Part shown: piece after piece, positions 31,875-41,501 of the stretch
Position numbering within the stretch: position 1 is the stretch's first letter
Layout: each line of letters begins with the position of its first letter
Assembly: GCF_003289645.1 (NCBI RefSeq)
Contig: NZ_QLYX01000013.1
Span: 124,001-188,000 of the forward strand
Origin: Actinomadura craniellae
GTDB taxonomy: Bacteria > Actinomycetota > Actinomycetes > Streptosporangiales > Streptosporangiaceae
Direction: 5' to 3'
Length of the DNA stretch: 64,000 nt
Notes under the pieces: generated by a model
The model's input: the letters and a program-made list of their open reading frames with translations, nothing else
Told to the model about the DNA's origin: nothing
Databases searched by the model: none
Program-made: the position numbers and the translations under genes

Positions 31875-32801
31875 ATCACTATCGGAGATTTGGGCGAGTT
31901 CGGGCTCATTGCCGGTATCACTCAGCGTCTCACATCGGGTCCGTCGGTGGCACTGGGCCCCGGTGACGACGCCGCCGTGGTGAACGCCCCGGACGGCCGG
32001 GTGGTGGCCACCACCGACCTCCTGGTGGAGGGGCGGCACTTCCGGCTCGACTGGTCCGGGCCCTACGACATCGGCCGCAAGGCGGCGGCGCAGAACCTGG
32101 CCGACGTGGTGGCGATGGGCGCCCGCCCGACCGCGCTGCTGGTCGGGTTCGGCGCGCCCGCGCACACCGCGGTCGAGTGGGCGCAGACGCTGGCCGACGG
32201 GCTGCGCGACGAGTGCGACCTGGTCGGGGCCTCGGTGGCCGGCGGCGACGTGGTGCGCGCCGGCTCCGTCGTGCTGGCGATCACCGCGCTCGGCGACCTC
32301 GGCGGGCGCCGCCCGCTCACCCGGTCGGGGGCCCGCCCGGGCGACGTCGTCGCCGTCCGGGGCAGGCTGGGATACGCGGCGGCCGGGCTGGCGCAACTGC
32401 TCGCCGGCGGCGCGTGCGATCCCGAACTGGTCGACGCCCACCGCCGGCCGCGCCCGCCGTACGAGGCCGGCACGGAGGCGGCCGAGCACGGTGCGACCGC
32501 GCTGCTGGACGTCAGCGACGGGCTCGTCCAGGATCTTGGTCACATCGCGGCGGCGAGCGGTGTGCGGATCGAACTGGACGGGGCCGCGCTGCCGGTGCCC
32601 GCGCGGCTGGGCCCCGACGGGCGGCACCACGTGCTGACCGGCGGTGAGGACCACGCCTTCGCTGGAACGTTCCCGCAGGCCACTCGGCTACCGGACGGCT
32701 GGCGGGCGATCGGACGGGTGGCCGAGGGCACCGGGGTGCTGGTCGACGGGGCCGAGTACGGTCGCGGCGGCTGGGACCACTTCCCTGACAAGAACGGATA
32801 A
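31875..32801 (+). CDS. thiL: Thiamine-monophosphate kinase, apparent ATC start
   Basis: ThiL phosphorylates thiamine monophosphate to the active cofactor. Motifs: [68 protein letters not shown]. Homologues begin M..T(V/I)G(D/E)LGEFGLI. In this sequence that point is an ATC at 31875, five bases after the strong site GGAGGTG. The only standard starts in frame are a GTG at 31839 with no ribosome site and a TTG at 31890 two bases after GGAG. I list the ATC form because of family alignment and spacing; 308 residues. If the GTG is used, the protein gains 12 residues. Confidence 0.9.
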   Translation: MTIGDLGEFGLIAGITQRLTSGPSVALGPGDDAAVVNAPDGRVVATTDLLVEGRHFRLDWSGPYDIGRKAAAQNLADVVAMGARPTALLVGFGAPAHTAVEWAQTLADGLRDECDLVGASVAGGDVVRAGSVVLAITALGDLGGRRPLTRSGARPGDVVAVRGRLGYAAAGLAQLLAGGACDPELVDAHRRPRPPYEAGTEAAEHGATALLDVSDGLVQDLGHIAAASGVRIELDGAALPVPARLGPDGRHHVLTGGEDHAFAGTFPQATRLPDGWRAIGRVAEGTGVLVDGAEYGRGGWDHFPDKNG

Positions 32802-32880
32802 TTCCCGTCCCCGCGTTACTCGTCTTGTGGGCGTGCTTGGTGCTGTTTTGATATACCTTCCTGTGATCGAAGAGGACGGG

Positions 32881-33456
32881 ATGGGACGACACACCAAGCT
32901 TGCGGACGAGGCCGACCTTGTACCCGAGGTCGAGGAGCCTCCGGCGAAGCGGCGGCTGGGCTGGCTGCTCTCGCTGCCACTGCTGCCGATCACCGCGTTG
33001 ATCGTTGCCGTCGGCGTCGTGGTGGCCGCGGTCAGCACCTCGCAGATCTCGCTGAACTTCGCGGGCGGCACACCGGCTCAGAACCAGCCCCGGGCCGACG
33101 CCCAGGACGACGGCGCGGCCCGTGGCGCGAACGAGCGGACCAGCCGGAACACCCGCAAGGGCCTCCTGGTCGCCTTCCGCGCCACCCGGCGCCTCGAAAC
33201 CGGCTTCGAGGGCACGGTCACGATCGCCAACCACGGCGCGAAGCCGGTGGACGGCTGGACCCTCGCCTTCAAGATCCCCAATGCCAAGGTGCTGTCGGTC
33301 AGCAACGCCGTCCTGGTCAAGACCGGCACGGTGGCGACCCTGCGCGGCGGGGCCATCCAGCCCGGCCAGCGCGTCCGGATCGGCTTCGTGGCCCAGGGCG
33401 CGGCCAGCAAGCCCTCCGCCTGCCTGATCAACCGCACCCGCTGCGTCCTGGCCTGA
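32881..33456 (+). CDS. Membrane-anchored cellulose-binding-like (CBM2-type) domain protein
   Basis: A 191-residue protein with a short cytoplasmic N terminus, one membrane segment (about 27-50, [26 protein letters not shown]) and an extracytoplasmic domain (about 95-191). The domain has the CBM2-like pattern [44 protein letters not shown] and later [12 protein letters not shown]. Two cysteines near the end ([13 protein letters not shown]) may form a disulfide. No catalytic domain. Role unknown, possibly surface carbohydrate binding. The ATG at 32881 has GAGGAC upstream. Confidence 0.65.
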   Translation: MGRHTKLADEADLVPEVEEPPAKRRLGWLLSLPLLPITALIVAVGVVVAAVSTSQISLNFAGGTPAQNQPRADAQDDGAARGANERTSRNTRKGLLVAFRATRRLETGFEGTVTIANHGAKPVDGWTLAFKIPNAKVLSVSNAVLVKTGTVATLRGGAIQPGQRVRIGFVAQGAASKPSACLINRTRCVLA

Positions 33457-33481
33457 TCCCGAGGCCTCTAACCTGGGCGGT

Positions 33482-34291
<810 letters not shown>

Positions 34292-34369
34292 CGGGGGAAA
34301 GCTGATCATTTCTGGCATTCTGCCCCTGGCCACGCGTGGTGCTGGCCTCTGGTGGAAAGGCAGGCCGGG

Positions 34370-35425
34370 GTGGCCGACGAGAAGTTCCCCGATGATCAGA
34401 TGCTGGACGAGGATTTCATCCGGGGCGCGTCCATCTTCGAACCGTCCGCGCGGGAACGCGCCAAACGACCCGGCCCGCTGACCCGGCTGCGGGCCGCCCG
34501 CGCCGCGCGGCGCCGCCGCCGGGAGATGGTCCGGCAGTGGCGGTCACCGGAGTACCGGACCGGCCCGAAGCAGGTGCTGACCGGGCTGCTGGTCGTCGTC
34601 GTGGCGGTGGGGGTCCTGGTCGCCCTGATGTGGCTGCGACCCCCCGCAGGCGGCCGGTCCACCTCGGACGCCGCACCGGAGGCGAACGCGAACCCGAACT
34701 CGAACCCGTACGCGCCGCCGCCCGAGGCCCCGTTCCGCGGGTCGCCCGCGGAGAAGTACGCCGACAACGCCGCCGGCATCCGGCTGCCCCAGGCCCGGGC
34801 CGCCGCGGGCTTCACCGCCACCGAGGTGCGGCACCGGCTGGAGATGACCAAGGGCGTGCTCGGCTCGATGCATCTGGAGCGGGAGGTCTGGGGCGGCGCC
34901 CGCCCCAAGCTGCTCTTCGACCTCACCGACCCGAAGAGCCCCGGACTGCTGGCGAAGATGCGGCGGGCGTTCGACCGGCCGTCGGAGAAGAACAACCCGC
35001 TCCACTACGCGGTCCGCTTCGACCCCCAGCGGGCGAAGGTGCACGGACCGGTGGTGAAGGTGCACGGCACCACGACCTATCGGGCCGTCCGAGCGGGTCA
35101 GCTGCGGGTGCACGTGGACTACCTGTTCGTCTACGCGGTACGGCCGGCCGCCGGAGGCGACCTGGCCAGGGTGGTCGTCCGGCGCACGATGGACGTCGAC
35201 TTCTACGACCCCGAGCGCTTCCAGGTCACCTTCGGCAAGCTGGTGGTCACCAGCACCGACTCGAGTGCCGCCGGGGCCGAGTGCGGCTGGGACGAGGGGT
35301 GGCTGCGTCCGTACTTCGGTTCCCCGGCCAGCGGGCCGCAGGCCACCGGAGCGCCCGTCGACCCCTATGACATGTCCCGCAAGGCGGTCGAGGAAGAGGG
35401 ATGCGCCGAGGCCACCCGGGTCTGA
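34370..35425 (+). CDS. Conserved actinomycete membrane-anchored protein, function unknown
   Basis: A 351-residue protein. Residues 1-70 are cytoplasmic and very basic (LRAARAARRRRREMVRQW). One membrane segment lies at about 75-97 (VLTGLLVVVVAVGVLVALMWL), then an Asn/Pro-rich linker and an extracytoplasmic domain (about 140-340) with GSPAEKYADNAAGIRLPQA and YLFVYAVRP. Homologues are widespread and uncharacterised in actinomycetes. The GTG at 34370 has GGAAAGG nine bases upstream; a GTG at 34352 is the alternative. Convergent with rpmB across a terminator. Confidence 0.65.
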   Translation: MADEKFPDDQMLDEDFIRGASIFEPSARERAKRPGPLTRLRAARAARRRRREMVRQWRSPEYRTGPKQVLTGLLVVVVAVGVLVALMWLRPPAGGRSTSDAAPEANANPNSNPYAPPPEAPFRGSPAEKYADNAAGIRLPQARAAAGFTATEVRHRLEMTKGVLGSMHLEREVWGGARPKLLFDLTDPKSPGLLAKMRRAFDRPSEKNNPLHYAVRFDPQRAKVHGPVVKVHGTTTYRAVRAGQLRVHVDYLFVYAVRPAAGGDLARVVVRRTMDVDFYDPERFQVTFGKLVVTSTDSSAAGAECGWDEGWLRPYFGSPASGPQATGAPVDPYDMSRKAVEEEGCAEATRV

Positions 35426-35439
35426 CCCCGGGCATGGCG

Positions 35440-35467
35440 AAGGGCCGGTGCGCAGGCACCGGCCCTT
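35440..35467. terminator. Bidirectional terminator between the membrane-protein gene and rpmB
   Basis: AAGGGCCGGTGC (35440-35451) and GCACCGGCCCTT (35456-35467) form a perfect 12-bp stem with loop GCAG. It lies between convergent genes, 14 bases from each stop. Confidence 0.85.
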
Positions 35468-35480
35468 GGTGGTGCTCGGC

Positions 35481-35675
35481 TTAGACGGTCGGGCGGACGA
35501 CCTTGCCGGCCTTGATGCACGAGGTGCAGGCGTTGATGCGCTTGGTCGTGCCGTTGACCACCGCGCGGACGCGCTGGATGTTGGGGTTCCAGCGGCGCGG
35601 GGTGCGGCGGTGCGAGTGGGAGACGCGCATGCCGAACCCGGGTCCCTTGCCGCAGACGTCGCAAACGGAAGCCAC
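35481..35675 (-). CDS. rpmB: 50S ribosomal protein bL28, zinc-ribbon type
   Basis: bL28, 64 residues. Four cysteines (VCDVC near the N terminus, ACTSC near the C terminus) make it the zinc-containing form. The core is SHSHRRTPRRWNPNIQRVRAVVNG. The GTG at 35673-35675 has GGAG seven bases upstream. Zinc-containing L28 is normally replaced by a zinc-free paralogue under Zur control when zinc is scarce; no paralogue is in the window. Confidence 0.95.
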   Translation of the reverse strand: MASVCDVCGKGPGFGMRVSHSHRRTPRRWNPNIQRVRAVVNGTTKRINACTSCIKAGKVVRPTV

Positions 35676-35847
35676 GGGAAACTCCAAGTGGTGTCGAGAA
35701 ACGTGGTCGCGGTGCCCGGCCGTTCGGCGGGCGCTCGCGAAAAACGCCCCTCACGGGACGTGTCGAATCAGGGTAGCCGATCGCGCGGTGACTAGGCGAA
35801 TCAACCGCCCGCATCACCGGCCGCGCCCCGGCCTCAGCGCCGGCTCC

Positions 35848-35931
35848 GTCGCCAGCCCTGTCGCCAGCCCTGTCGCCAGCCCTGTCGCCAGCCCTGTCAC
35901 TAGCCCTGCCACGGACCCTGTCACCCGCCCC
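35848..35931. repeat. 12-bp tandem repeat between rpmB and the DAK-family gene
   Basis: Four perfect copies of GTCGCCAGCCCT (35848-35895) are followed by three decayed 12-bp units ending at 35931. They fill the middle of the 311-bp region 35676-35986, which otherwise holds the divergent promoters. The unit length is a multiple of three, but no gene is supported here. Confidence 0.9.
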
Positions 35932-35986
35932 ATAGCGCGGGCGCGACCGGCGCACCATAATCTCCCGGGCACGACGGGAGGTGGGC

Positions 35987-37567
35987 GTGAGCGGTGTTCT
36001 CGACGTCCTCGACGCGGTGGCGCTGCGCCGGTGGGCAGGGCTGGCGGCCGAGGCGCTGGGCCGGACCAGGGGCGAGATCGACGCCATCAACGTGTTCCCG
36101 GTCGCCGACGGCGACACCGGCACCAACCTGCACCTCACCGTGCGCGCCGCTGCGGAGGCGGCCGGCGAGCTGCCCCCGGGCGCCGGGACGGCGGCGGTCT
36201 GGCAGGCCCTCGCCCGGGGCGCCCTGCTGGGTGCCCGGGGCAACTCCGGGGTGATCCTCAGCCAGGTGTTCCGCGGGCTGGCGGAGTCCACCGGCGGGCC
36301 GGCCGACGGCGCCGCGCTCTCGGCCGCGCTGCGGCACGCCGCCGGGCTGGCCCGCGAGGCCGTCGAGCACCCGGTGGAGGGGACGATCCTCAGCGTCCTC
36401 CAGGCCGCCGCCGCGGAGTGCGAGCGGGCCGGCCCGGACCTGGCCGCTGTGGCACGGGCCGCCGCGGCCGGGGCCCGCCGGGCGCTGCGCCGCACCACCG
36501 GGCAGCTCGACGCGCTGGCCCGCAGCGGGGTGGTGGACGCGGGCGCGGCGGGGTTGTGCGTGGTGCTCGACGCGCTGGCCGCGGTGGTCACCGCGGAGTT
36601 CCCGGAACGCTACGAGGTACCGGCCCGCACGCTGTCCCCGGCGCCCCTGGGCCCGCCGGCCGGCCCCGGCTACGAGGTGATGTACCTCTTGGACGCCCCG
36701 GACCGGGCGATCCCCGCGCTGCGCGAGGCGCTCGACCGGCTCGGCGACTCGCTCGTGGTGGTCGGCGGCGGCGGGCTGTGGAACGTCCACGTCCACGTCG
36801 ACGACGCGGGCGCCGCGATCGAGGCCGGGCTCGCGGCCGGCCGGGCGCACCGCATCCGGGTGTCCTACCTCCAGGCCGCCGCCGGGGAGGCGGGCCGGCC
36901 GCCCTGCACCGGCCGGGGCGTGGTGGCGGTCACCGCGGCCGGCGGGCTGGCGGCGCTGTTCGAGGAGGCCGGCGCCCGGGTGGTCCGCCGGGAGCCGGGC
37001 GCGGTCCCCTCGGTGGCGGTGTTGCTGGAGGCGATGCTCGCGGCCGGGGACGAGGTGGCGGTGCTGCCCAACGGGCCCGACGTGCTCGCGGTGGCCGAGG
37101 CGGCGGCCGAGCGCGCTCGCGACAGCGGGGTGCGGCTGGCCGTGGTGCCGACCCGGGCCTCGGTGCAGGGGCTGGCCGCGCTGGCCGTGCATGACGCGCT
37201 GCGCCGGTTCGACGAGGACGTCATCGCGATGACCCGTGCCGCGGGGGCGACCCGGTTCGCCCATCTGGAGATCGCCGGGGCCGAGGCGTTCACCACCGTC
37301 GGTGTCTGCCGTCCCGGCGACGTGCTCGGCATGATCGAGGGCGATGTGGCGGTGATCGGCGCCCGTGCGGACGAGGTCGCCTGGTCGGTGCTGGACCGGA
37401 TGCTGTCCGGCGGCGGCGAGCTCGTCACGATCATCTTCGGTGCCCATGCCCCGCCCGGGCTGGCCGGGGCGTTGGAGGGGCGGTTGCGGGAGGCCCGTCC
37501 CGGCGTCGAGGTCGTCGTCTACGCCGGCGGTCAGGAGCGGTGCCCGCTCCTCATCGGGGTCGAGTAG
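35987..37567 (+). CDS. DAK2-domain fatty-acid-kinase-like protein (FakA/YloV family)
   Basis: A 526-residue protein. The N-terminal DAK2 (DhaL-like) ATP-binding domain shows INVFPVADGDTGTNLHLT and LLGARGNSGVILSQVFRGL, with aspartates that bind Mg-ATP. The C-terminal region (about 330-526) ends with a DegV-like edge (VEVVVYAGGQERCPLLIGVE). FakA phosphorylates fatty acids bound by FakB in Firmicutes; the actinomycete substrate is unproven. GTG 35987 is preferred over 35981 for spacing from GGGAGG. The yloV-recG order is conserved. Confidence 0.87.
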   Translation: MSGVLDVLDAVALRRWAGLAAEALGRTRGEIDAINVFPVADGDTGTNLHLTVRAAAEAAGELPPGAGTAAVWQALARGALLGARGNSGVILSQVFRGLAESTGGPADGAALSAALRHAAGLAREAVEHPVEGTILSVLQAAAAECERAGPDLAAVARAAAAGARRALRRTTGQLDALARSGVVDAGAAGLCVVLDALAAVVTAEFPERYEVPARTLSPAPLGPPAGPGYEVMYLLDAPDRAIPALREALDRLGDSLVVVGGGGLWNVHVHVDDAGAAIEAGLAAGRAHRIRVSYLQAAAGEAGRPPCTGRGVVAVTAAGGLAALFEEAGARVVRREPGAVPSVAVLLEAMLAAGDEVAVLPNGPDVLAVAEAAAERARDSGVRLAVVPTRASVQGLAALAVHDALRRFDEDVIAMTRAAGATRFAHLEIAGAEAFTTVGVCRPGDVLGMIEGDVAVIGARADEVAWSVLDRMLSGGGELVTIIFGAHAPPGLAGALEGRLREARPGVEVVVYAGGQERCPLLIGVE

Positions 37568-37581
37568 CCCCGGTTTGGTGT

Positions 37582-37616
37582 GCGGCGCGGGCGGTGGGGG
37601 GAACCGCCCGCGCCGC
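37582..37616 (+). terminator. Terminator after the DAK-family gene
   Basis: GCGGCGCGGGCGGT (37582-37595) and its exact complement (37603-37616) form a 14-bp stem with a 7-nt loop, 15 bases after the stop codon. Confidence 0.8.
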
Positions 37617-37678
37617 GCGTCATCGGGAGGCGCCCGCCGGGGACGGGCGCCGGCGGGGAGATCCGGCCGGGGGCCGGT

Positions 37679-37960
37679 TCATGCGGCGAGGCCGAGTACC
37701 CGGCGGATGCAGGCGATGGCGCCGTCCAGGTCGGAGGCGGGCGAGATCCGCTGCGCCCAGGCCCACCAGAACCACGACCGGTCGACGATCACGTGCTCCT
37801 CGGCGGTGGGAACCTGCGGGTTCAGCACGTGCAGGCTCGGCGGCATGCCGATCGGGGTGGTCAGCCGGCTGTAGATCCCTTCCTCTCCCAGCCGCGAGGC
37901 CAGTTCCTCCAGTCGCGCCTCCTCGCTGGAGACGGGTTCCGCCATCACTGTGGTGTCCAT
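37679..37960 (-). CDS. Small Trp-rich hypothetical protein
   Basis: A 93-residue protein of unknown function. Distinct stretch: HVIVDRSWFWWAWAQRISPASDLDGAIACIRRVLGL. The N-terminal half is helical and acidic. The ATG at 37958-37960 follows GGGGGAAG. Its upstream region (37961-38100) is clearly less GC-rich than the surroundings, with TTTAAA and TTTTAA tracts. That, and its reversed position between two conserved core genes, suggests recent insertion. Confidence 0.6.
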   Translation of the reverse strand: MDTTVMAEPVSSEEARLEELASRLGEEGIYSRLTTPIGMPPSLHVLNPQVPTAEEHVIVDRSWFWWAWAQRISPASDLDGAIACIRRVLGLAA

Positions 37961-38141
37961 CTTTAAACTTCCCCCTGTAGTGATTTAGACCACTCCCTCA
38001 CCTTGTGCCTACTTTGCCGTCTTATGCAAGTTGAGCCAGGAATCTTTACCTTTGCCCGGTTTTAATGTGGCCACTCGTCGTTCCCACGGCCTCCCGGCAG
38101 AGCGGCGGGCGGACGTCACCCGGGCACGGTAGAAAAGGGGC

Positions 38142-40343
38142 GTGGCGAAACTCGACGAGCCGTTGTACAAGGTCGTGGGTGACCGGACGGCCAAGGTGCT
38201 GGTGAAGGGGCTCGACCTGCACACGGTCGGCGACCTGCTGCGCCACTACCCGCGGCGGTACGCCCGGCGCGGCGAGCTGACCGACCTGGTCGGGGTGCAG
38301 GACGGCGAGCACGTCACCGTGATGGCCGAGGTGGTCAAGGTGCAGGGGCGGGAGATCCCCCGGCAGCCGGGGTACCTGCTGGAGGTCACCGTCACCGACG
38401 GGCGCGGCGAGCTGAAGCTCACCTACTTCGGGCGCAAGGGGGCGTACCGGGCCGAGCGCGAGCTCGCCCCGGGCACCCACGCCCTGTTCTCCGGCAAGGT
38501 GACCACCTACCGGCCCCGCGGCGGCCGGGCCCAGCGCCAGCTCGCGCACCCCGAGCACCGGCTGGTCCAGGCCCGGGACGCCGACGCCGCCGCCCGGGAG
38601 TTCGCCGAGGAGCTCATCCCCATCTACCCGGCCACCAAGGGCCTGGAGTCGTGGAAGATCGCCGACTGTGTCGAGCTCGTCCTCAAGCACCTCGACCTCG
38701 GCCCCGATCCGATGCCCGGGTCCCTGCTGGGCAAGTACGGCTTCGTCGGGCTGAAGGAGGCGTACGGGGGCATCCACCGGCCGCAGGACACCGCCGAGCT
38801 GGGCCGCGCCCGCCGGCGCCTCAAGTGGGACGAGGCGTTCGTCCTCCAGGTCGCGCTGGCCCAGCGCCGGCTGGCCGCGGCCGCGCTCCCCGCCCGGCCC
38901 CGGGCCCGCGTCGCCGGCGGTCTGCTGGACGAGTTCGACCGGCGGTTGCCGTTCACCCTCACCGAGGGCCAGGTCCGGGTGGGGGAGGAGATCGCCGCGG
39001 ACCTCGCCCGGGAGCACCCCATGCACCGGCTGCTCCAGGGCGACGTGGGCGCCGGCAAGACGATGATCGCGCTGCGGGCGATGCTCCAGGTGGTGGACGG
39101 CGGCGGGCAGGCCGCACTGCTGGCGCCGACCGAGGTGCTGGCCCAGCAGCACCACCGCTCCATCACCAAGATGCTCGGCGAGCTCGCCGAGGCCGGCCGG
39201 CTGGGCGGCGCCGACCACGCCACCCGGGTGGAACTGCTGACCGGCTCCCAGGGCGCCAAGGCGCGGCGGGCGGCGCTGCTGGAGGCGGCCTCCGGCGCCG
39301 CGGGCATCGTGGTCGGCACCCACGCCCTGCTCCAGGAGCACGTCCAGTTCGCCGACCTGGGCCTGGTCGTGGTGGACGAGCAGCACCGGTTCGGTGTCGA
39401 GCAGCGCGACGCGCTGCGCGAGAAGGTGCAGGGCGGGCGCCCGCACGTCCTGGTCATGACCGCCACCCCGATCCCGCGCACGGTCGCGATGACGGTCTTC
39501 GGCGACCTGGAGACCTCGGTGCTGGACCAGTTGCCGGCCGGCCGCAGCGAGATCAGCACGCACGTGGTGCCGCCGGAGCTGCCATCCTTCTTCGACCGCG
39601 CCTGGCGGCGGATCGCCGAGGAGGCCGCGCAGGGCCGGCAGACCTATGTCGTGTGCCCCCGGATCGGCGGCCAGGAAGGCGACGAGGCCGGGCCGCCACC
39701 CGGCGAGCCGGACGGCGAGCCTGCCACCCGCCCGCCGCTGGCCGTGCTCGACCTGCTGCCCCGGCTGGAGCAGGAACTGCTGCCCGGGCTGCGCCTCGGT
39801 GTGCTGCACGGCCGGCTGCACCCCGACGAGAAGGACGCGGTGATGCGGAGCTTCGGCGCCGGGGAACTGGACGTCCTGCTCGCCACCACCGTGATCGAGG
39901 TCGGGGTGGACGTTCCCAACGCCACCGTCATGGTGATCATGGACGCCGACCGCTTCGGCGTCTCCCAGCTCCACCAGCTCCGCGGCCGGGTCGGCCGGGG
40001 CTCGCTGCCGGGCCTGTGCCTGCTGGTCACCGAGGCGGCGATCGGCAGCCGGGCCCGCGAGCGCCTGGACGCGGTGGCCTCCACCACCGACGGCTTCGAG
40101 CTCTCCCGGCTCGACCTGGAACAGCGCCGCGAGGGGGACGTCCTGGGAGCCGCCCAGGCCGGGCGCGGGTCCAGCCTGCGGCTGCTCACCCTGCTGCGCG
40201 ACGAGGAGGTGATCAGGCAGGCCCGCGAGGAGGCCACCGCCCTGGTCGCCGCGGACCCCGACCTCGCCGCCCATCCCGGCCTGGCCGCCGAGCTCACCGC
40301 CCTGCTCGACGCCGAGCGCGCCGAGTACCTGGAGAAGGCATAG
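38142..40343 (+). CDS. recG: ATP-dependent DNA helicase RecG
   Basis: RecG, 733 residues, remodels stalled replication forks and Holliday junctions. The N-terminal OB/wedge domain is followed by helicase motifs: LLQGDVGAGKTMIALRAML (I), LAPTEVLAQQH (Ia), VVVDEQHRFGVEQR (II), MTATPIPRTVAM (III), then ATTVIEVGVDVPNATVMVI and QLHQLRGRVGRG (V, VI). The GTG at 38142 follows AAAAGGGG. Position after the DAK-family gene and before rsmD is conserved, but a leader peptide and HEAT gene are inserted here. Confidence 0.96.
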   Translation: MAKLDEPLYKVVGDRTAKVLVKGLDLHTVGDLLRHYPRRYARRGELTDLVGVQDGEHVTVMAEVVKVQGREIPRQPGYLLEVTVTDGRGELKLTYFGRKGAYRAERELAPGTHALFSGKVTTYRPRGGRAQRQLAHPEHRLVQARDADAAAREFAEELIPIYPATKGLESWKIADCVELVLKHLDLGPDPMPGSLLGKYGFVGLKEAYGGIHRPQDTAELGRARRRLKWDEAFVLQVALAQRRLAAAALPARPRARVAGGLLDEFDRRLPFTLTEGQVRVGEEIAADLAREHPMHRLLQGDVGAGKTMIALRAMLQVVDGGGQAALLAPTEVLAQQHHRSITKMLGELAEAGRLGGADHATRVELLTGSQGAKARRAALLEAASGAAGIVVGTHALLQEHVQFADLGLVVVDEQHRFGVEQRDALREKVQGGRPHVLVMTATPIPRTVAMTVFGDLETSVLDQLPAGRSEISTHVVPPELPSFFDRAWRRIAEEAAQGRQTYVVCPRIGGQEGDEAGPPPGEPDGEPATRPPLAVLDLLPRLEQELLPGLRLGVLHGRLHPDEKDAVMRSFGAGELDVLLATTVIEVGVDVPNATVMVIMDADRFGVSQLHQLRGRVGRGSLPGLCLLVTEAAIGSRARERLDAVASTTDGFELSRLDLEQRREGDVLGAAQAGRGSSLRLLTLLRDEEVIRQAREEATALVAADPDLAAHPGLAAELTALLDAERAEYLEKA

Positions 40344-40396
40344 AATTCCTACTTATTAAGTTGACTAATCGCCGGGGCGCGGTGAACATGGAGAAC

Positions 40397-40471
40397 ATGT
40401 CGCCGCCGCTGATCGCTCGCCTGCACGTCGACCTTCGCCGGCAGGCCAGCGCCCTGTGTCGCCGTCGCTGA
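40397..40471 (+). CDS. Cysteine-type leader peptide upstream of the HEAT-repeat gene
   Basis: A 24-codon ORF containing RLHVDLRRQASALCRRR. This matches the actinomycete putative leader peptides, with HVDL and a near-terminal Cys, usually found before sulfur-assimilation genes, where stalling at the Cys codon is thought to tune expression. ATG 40397 follows GGAGA; ATG 40388 is an alternative. Upstream is an AT-rich stretch with TTATTAAGTTGACTAATC (40353-40370), a likely promoter/operator. The HEAT-repeat gene starts 44 bases after its stop. Confidence 0.7.
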   Translation: MSPPLIARLHVDLRRQASALCRRR

Positions 40472-40515
40472 TCCCGACCCCGTCCGGACCTCGACGGCCC
40501 ACAGGAGGCAACGTC

Positions 40516-41400
40516 ATGACCATCGCCCCGCCCGACTCCGCCCACCCGGCCCACCCGGCCCACCTCGACCCCGCCGACCTCGAAGAGCGGCTGCGCCACC
40601 CCGACCCGGCGATCAGGCGCTCCGCCGTCGCGCTCGTCGCCGCCACCGCACCGCGCGCCGGCGGGAACGCCCTGGCCTGGGCGCTCGCCGACCCCGACCC
40701 CGGAGTCCGCTCCCTGGCCGCCGACGCCCTCGCCGCGGCCCCCGACCTCTACATCGGGGAGGACGGCATCAAGGCGCTGCTGCTGGCCGCCGTCCAGGGC
40801 CGCGACTCCCAGGTCCGCCGGACCGCCGCCGACCTGCTCGACACCCTGACCGAGGGCACCCGCGAGCTGTACACCCGGGGACTGGAGGACGGCGAGCCCC
40901 ACCAGCGGATGCAGGCCGTCCGCGGGCTGGTCGCGCTGCGGGCCGTCGCCCTCGTCGGCGAAGCGGCCGACGACCCCTCCCGGGACGTCCGGGTGGCGGT
41001 CGCCGACGGTCTCTCCCGGCTCGCCCTGCCCGCCGGCCTCCCCGCGCTGGAACAGCTCCTCGCCGACCGTGACCCCGTCGTCCGGCTGGCCGCCCTGGAC
41101 GCCACCGTCGAACTCGGCCTGCCCGAATCGCTGACCGGCCGGGTCGTCACGGCGATCGCCCACCCCAGCTGGCAGGTCCGCAAGCGCGCCGCGGCCGCCC
41201 TGGCCGGAGCGTCACCCGAGGTTGCGGTACAGCCGCTGATCCTCGCCCTGCGCGACCGCATCGTCGACGTCCGCCGCACCGCCGTCCTCTCCCTGGAGCA
41301 GTGGGCCGCCGACCACCCCGAGGTGGTCACCGCCCTCACCGAGGCCCTCGCCGACCCCGACCCCGGCGTCCGCACCCAGGTCCGCTGGGCCCTCGCCTGA
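40516..41400 (+). CDS. HEAT-repeat protein (PBS-lyase-like repeats)
   Basis: A 294-residue all-helical repeat protein. At least seven HEAT repeats can be followed by the recurring D-P-x-V-R pattern (HPDPAIRRSAVAL, DPDPGVRSLAADAL, DSQVRRTAADLL, DPSRDVRVAVADGL, DRDPVVRLAALDA, HPSWQVRKRAAAAL, DPDPGVRTQVRWAL). Such proteins are scaffolds or assist cofactor proteins; no catalytic motif is seen. The ATG at 40516 follows AGGAGGC. The cysteine-type leader peptide before it suggests control by cysteine or sulfur supply, so a role in sulfur or Fe-S metabolism is a guess worth testing. Confidence 0.82.
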   Translation: MTIAPPDSAHPAHPAHLDPADLEERLRHPDPAIRRSAVALVAATAPRAGGNALAWALADPDPGVRSLAADALAAAPDLYIGEDGIKALLLAAVQGRDSQVRRTAADLLDTLTEGTRELYTRGLEDGEPHQRMQAVRGLVALRAVALVGEAADDPSRDVRVAVADGLSRLALPAGLPALEQLLADRDPVVRLAALDATVELGLPESLTGRVVTAIAHPSWQVRKRAAAALAGASPEVAVQPLILALRDRIVDVRRTAVLSLEQWAADHPEVVTALTEALADPDPGVRTQVRWALA

Positions 41401-41432
41401 CCGGCTCGGCGCGGAACGGCCTGCGCCCTCCC

Positions 41433-41483
41433 GTGATCCTTCGGCTTTCGAGGTGGCACAGCACCCGGAAGTCGAAGGATCAC
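41433..41483. repeat. Inverted repeat upstream of rsmD
   Basis: GTGATCCTTCG (41433-41443) and CGAAGGATCAC (41473-41483) are perfect 11-bp arms. The sequence between them continues to pair imperfectly, giving a hairpin of about 50 bases. It lies 32 bases after the HEAT gene and ends 18 bases before the rsmD start, so it may terminate one gene or shield the start of the other. Confidence 0.7.
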
Positions 41484-41501
41484 CTGCCTATGCTTTCCCC
41501 T

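Noticed and set aside
35848-35931. Repeat array considered as a CRISPR
   Set aside because: Units are 12 bp, directly adjacent and without spacers, and no cas gene is present. No CRISPR array was seen anywhere in the window.
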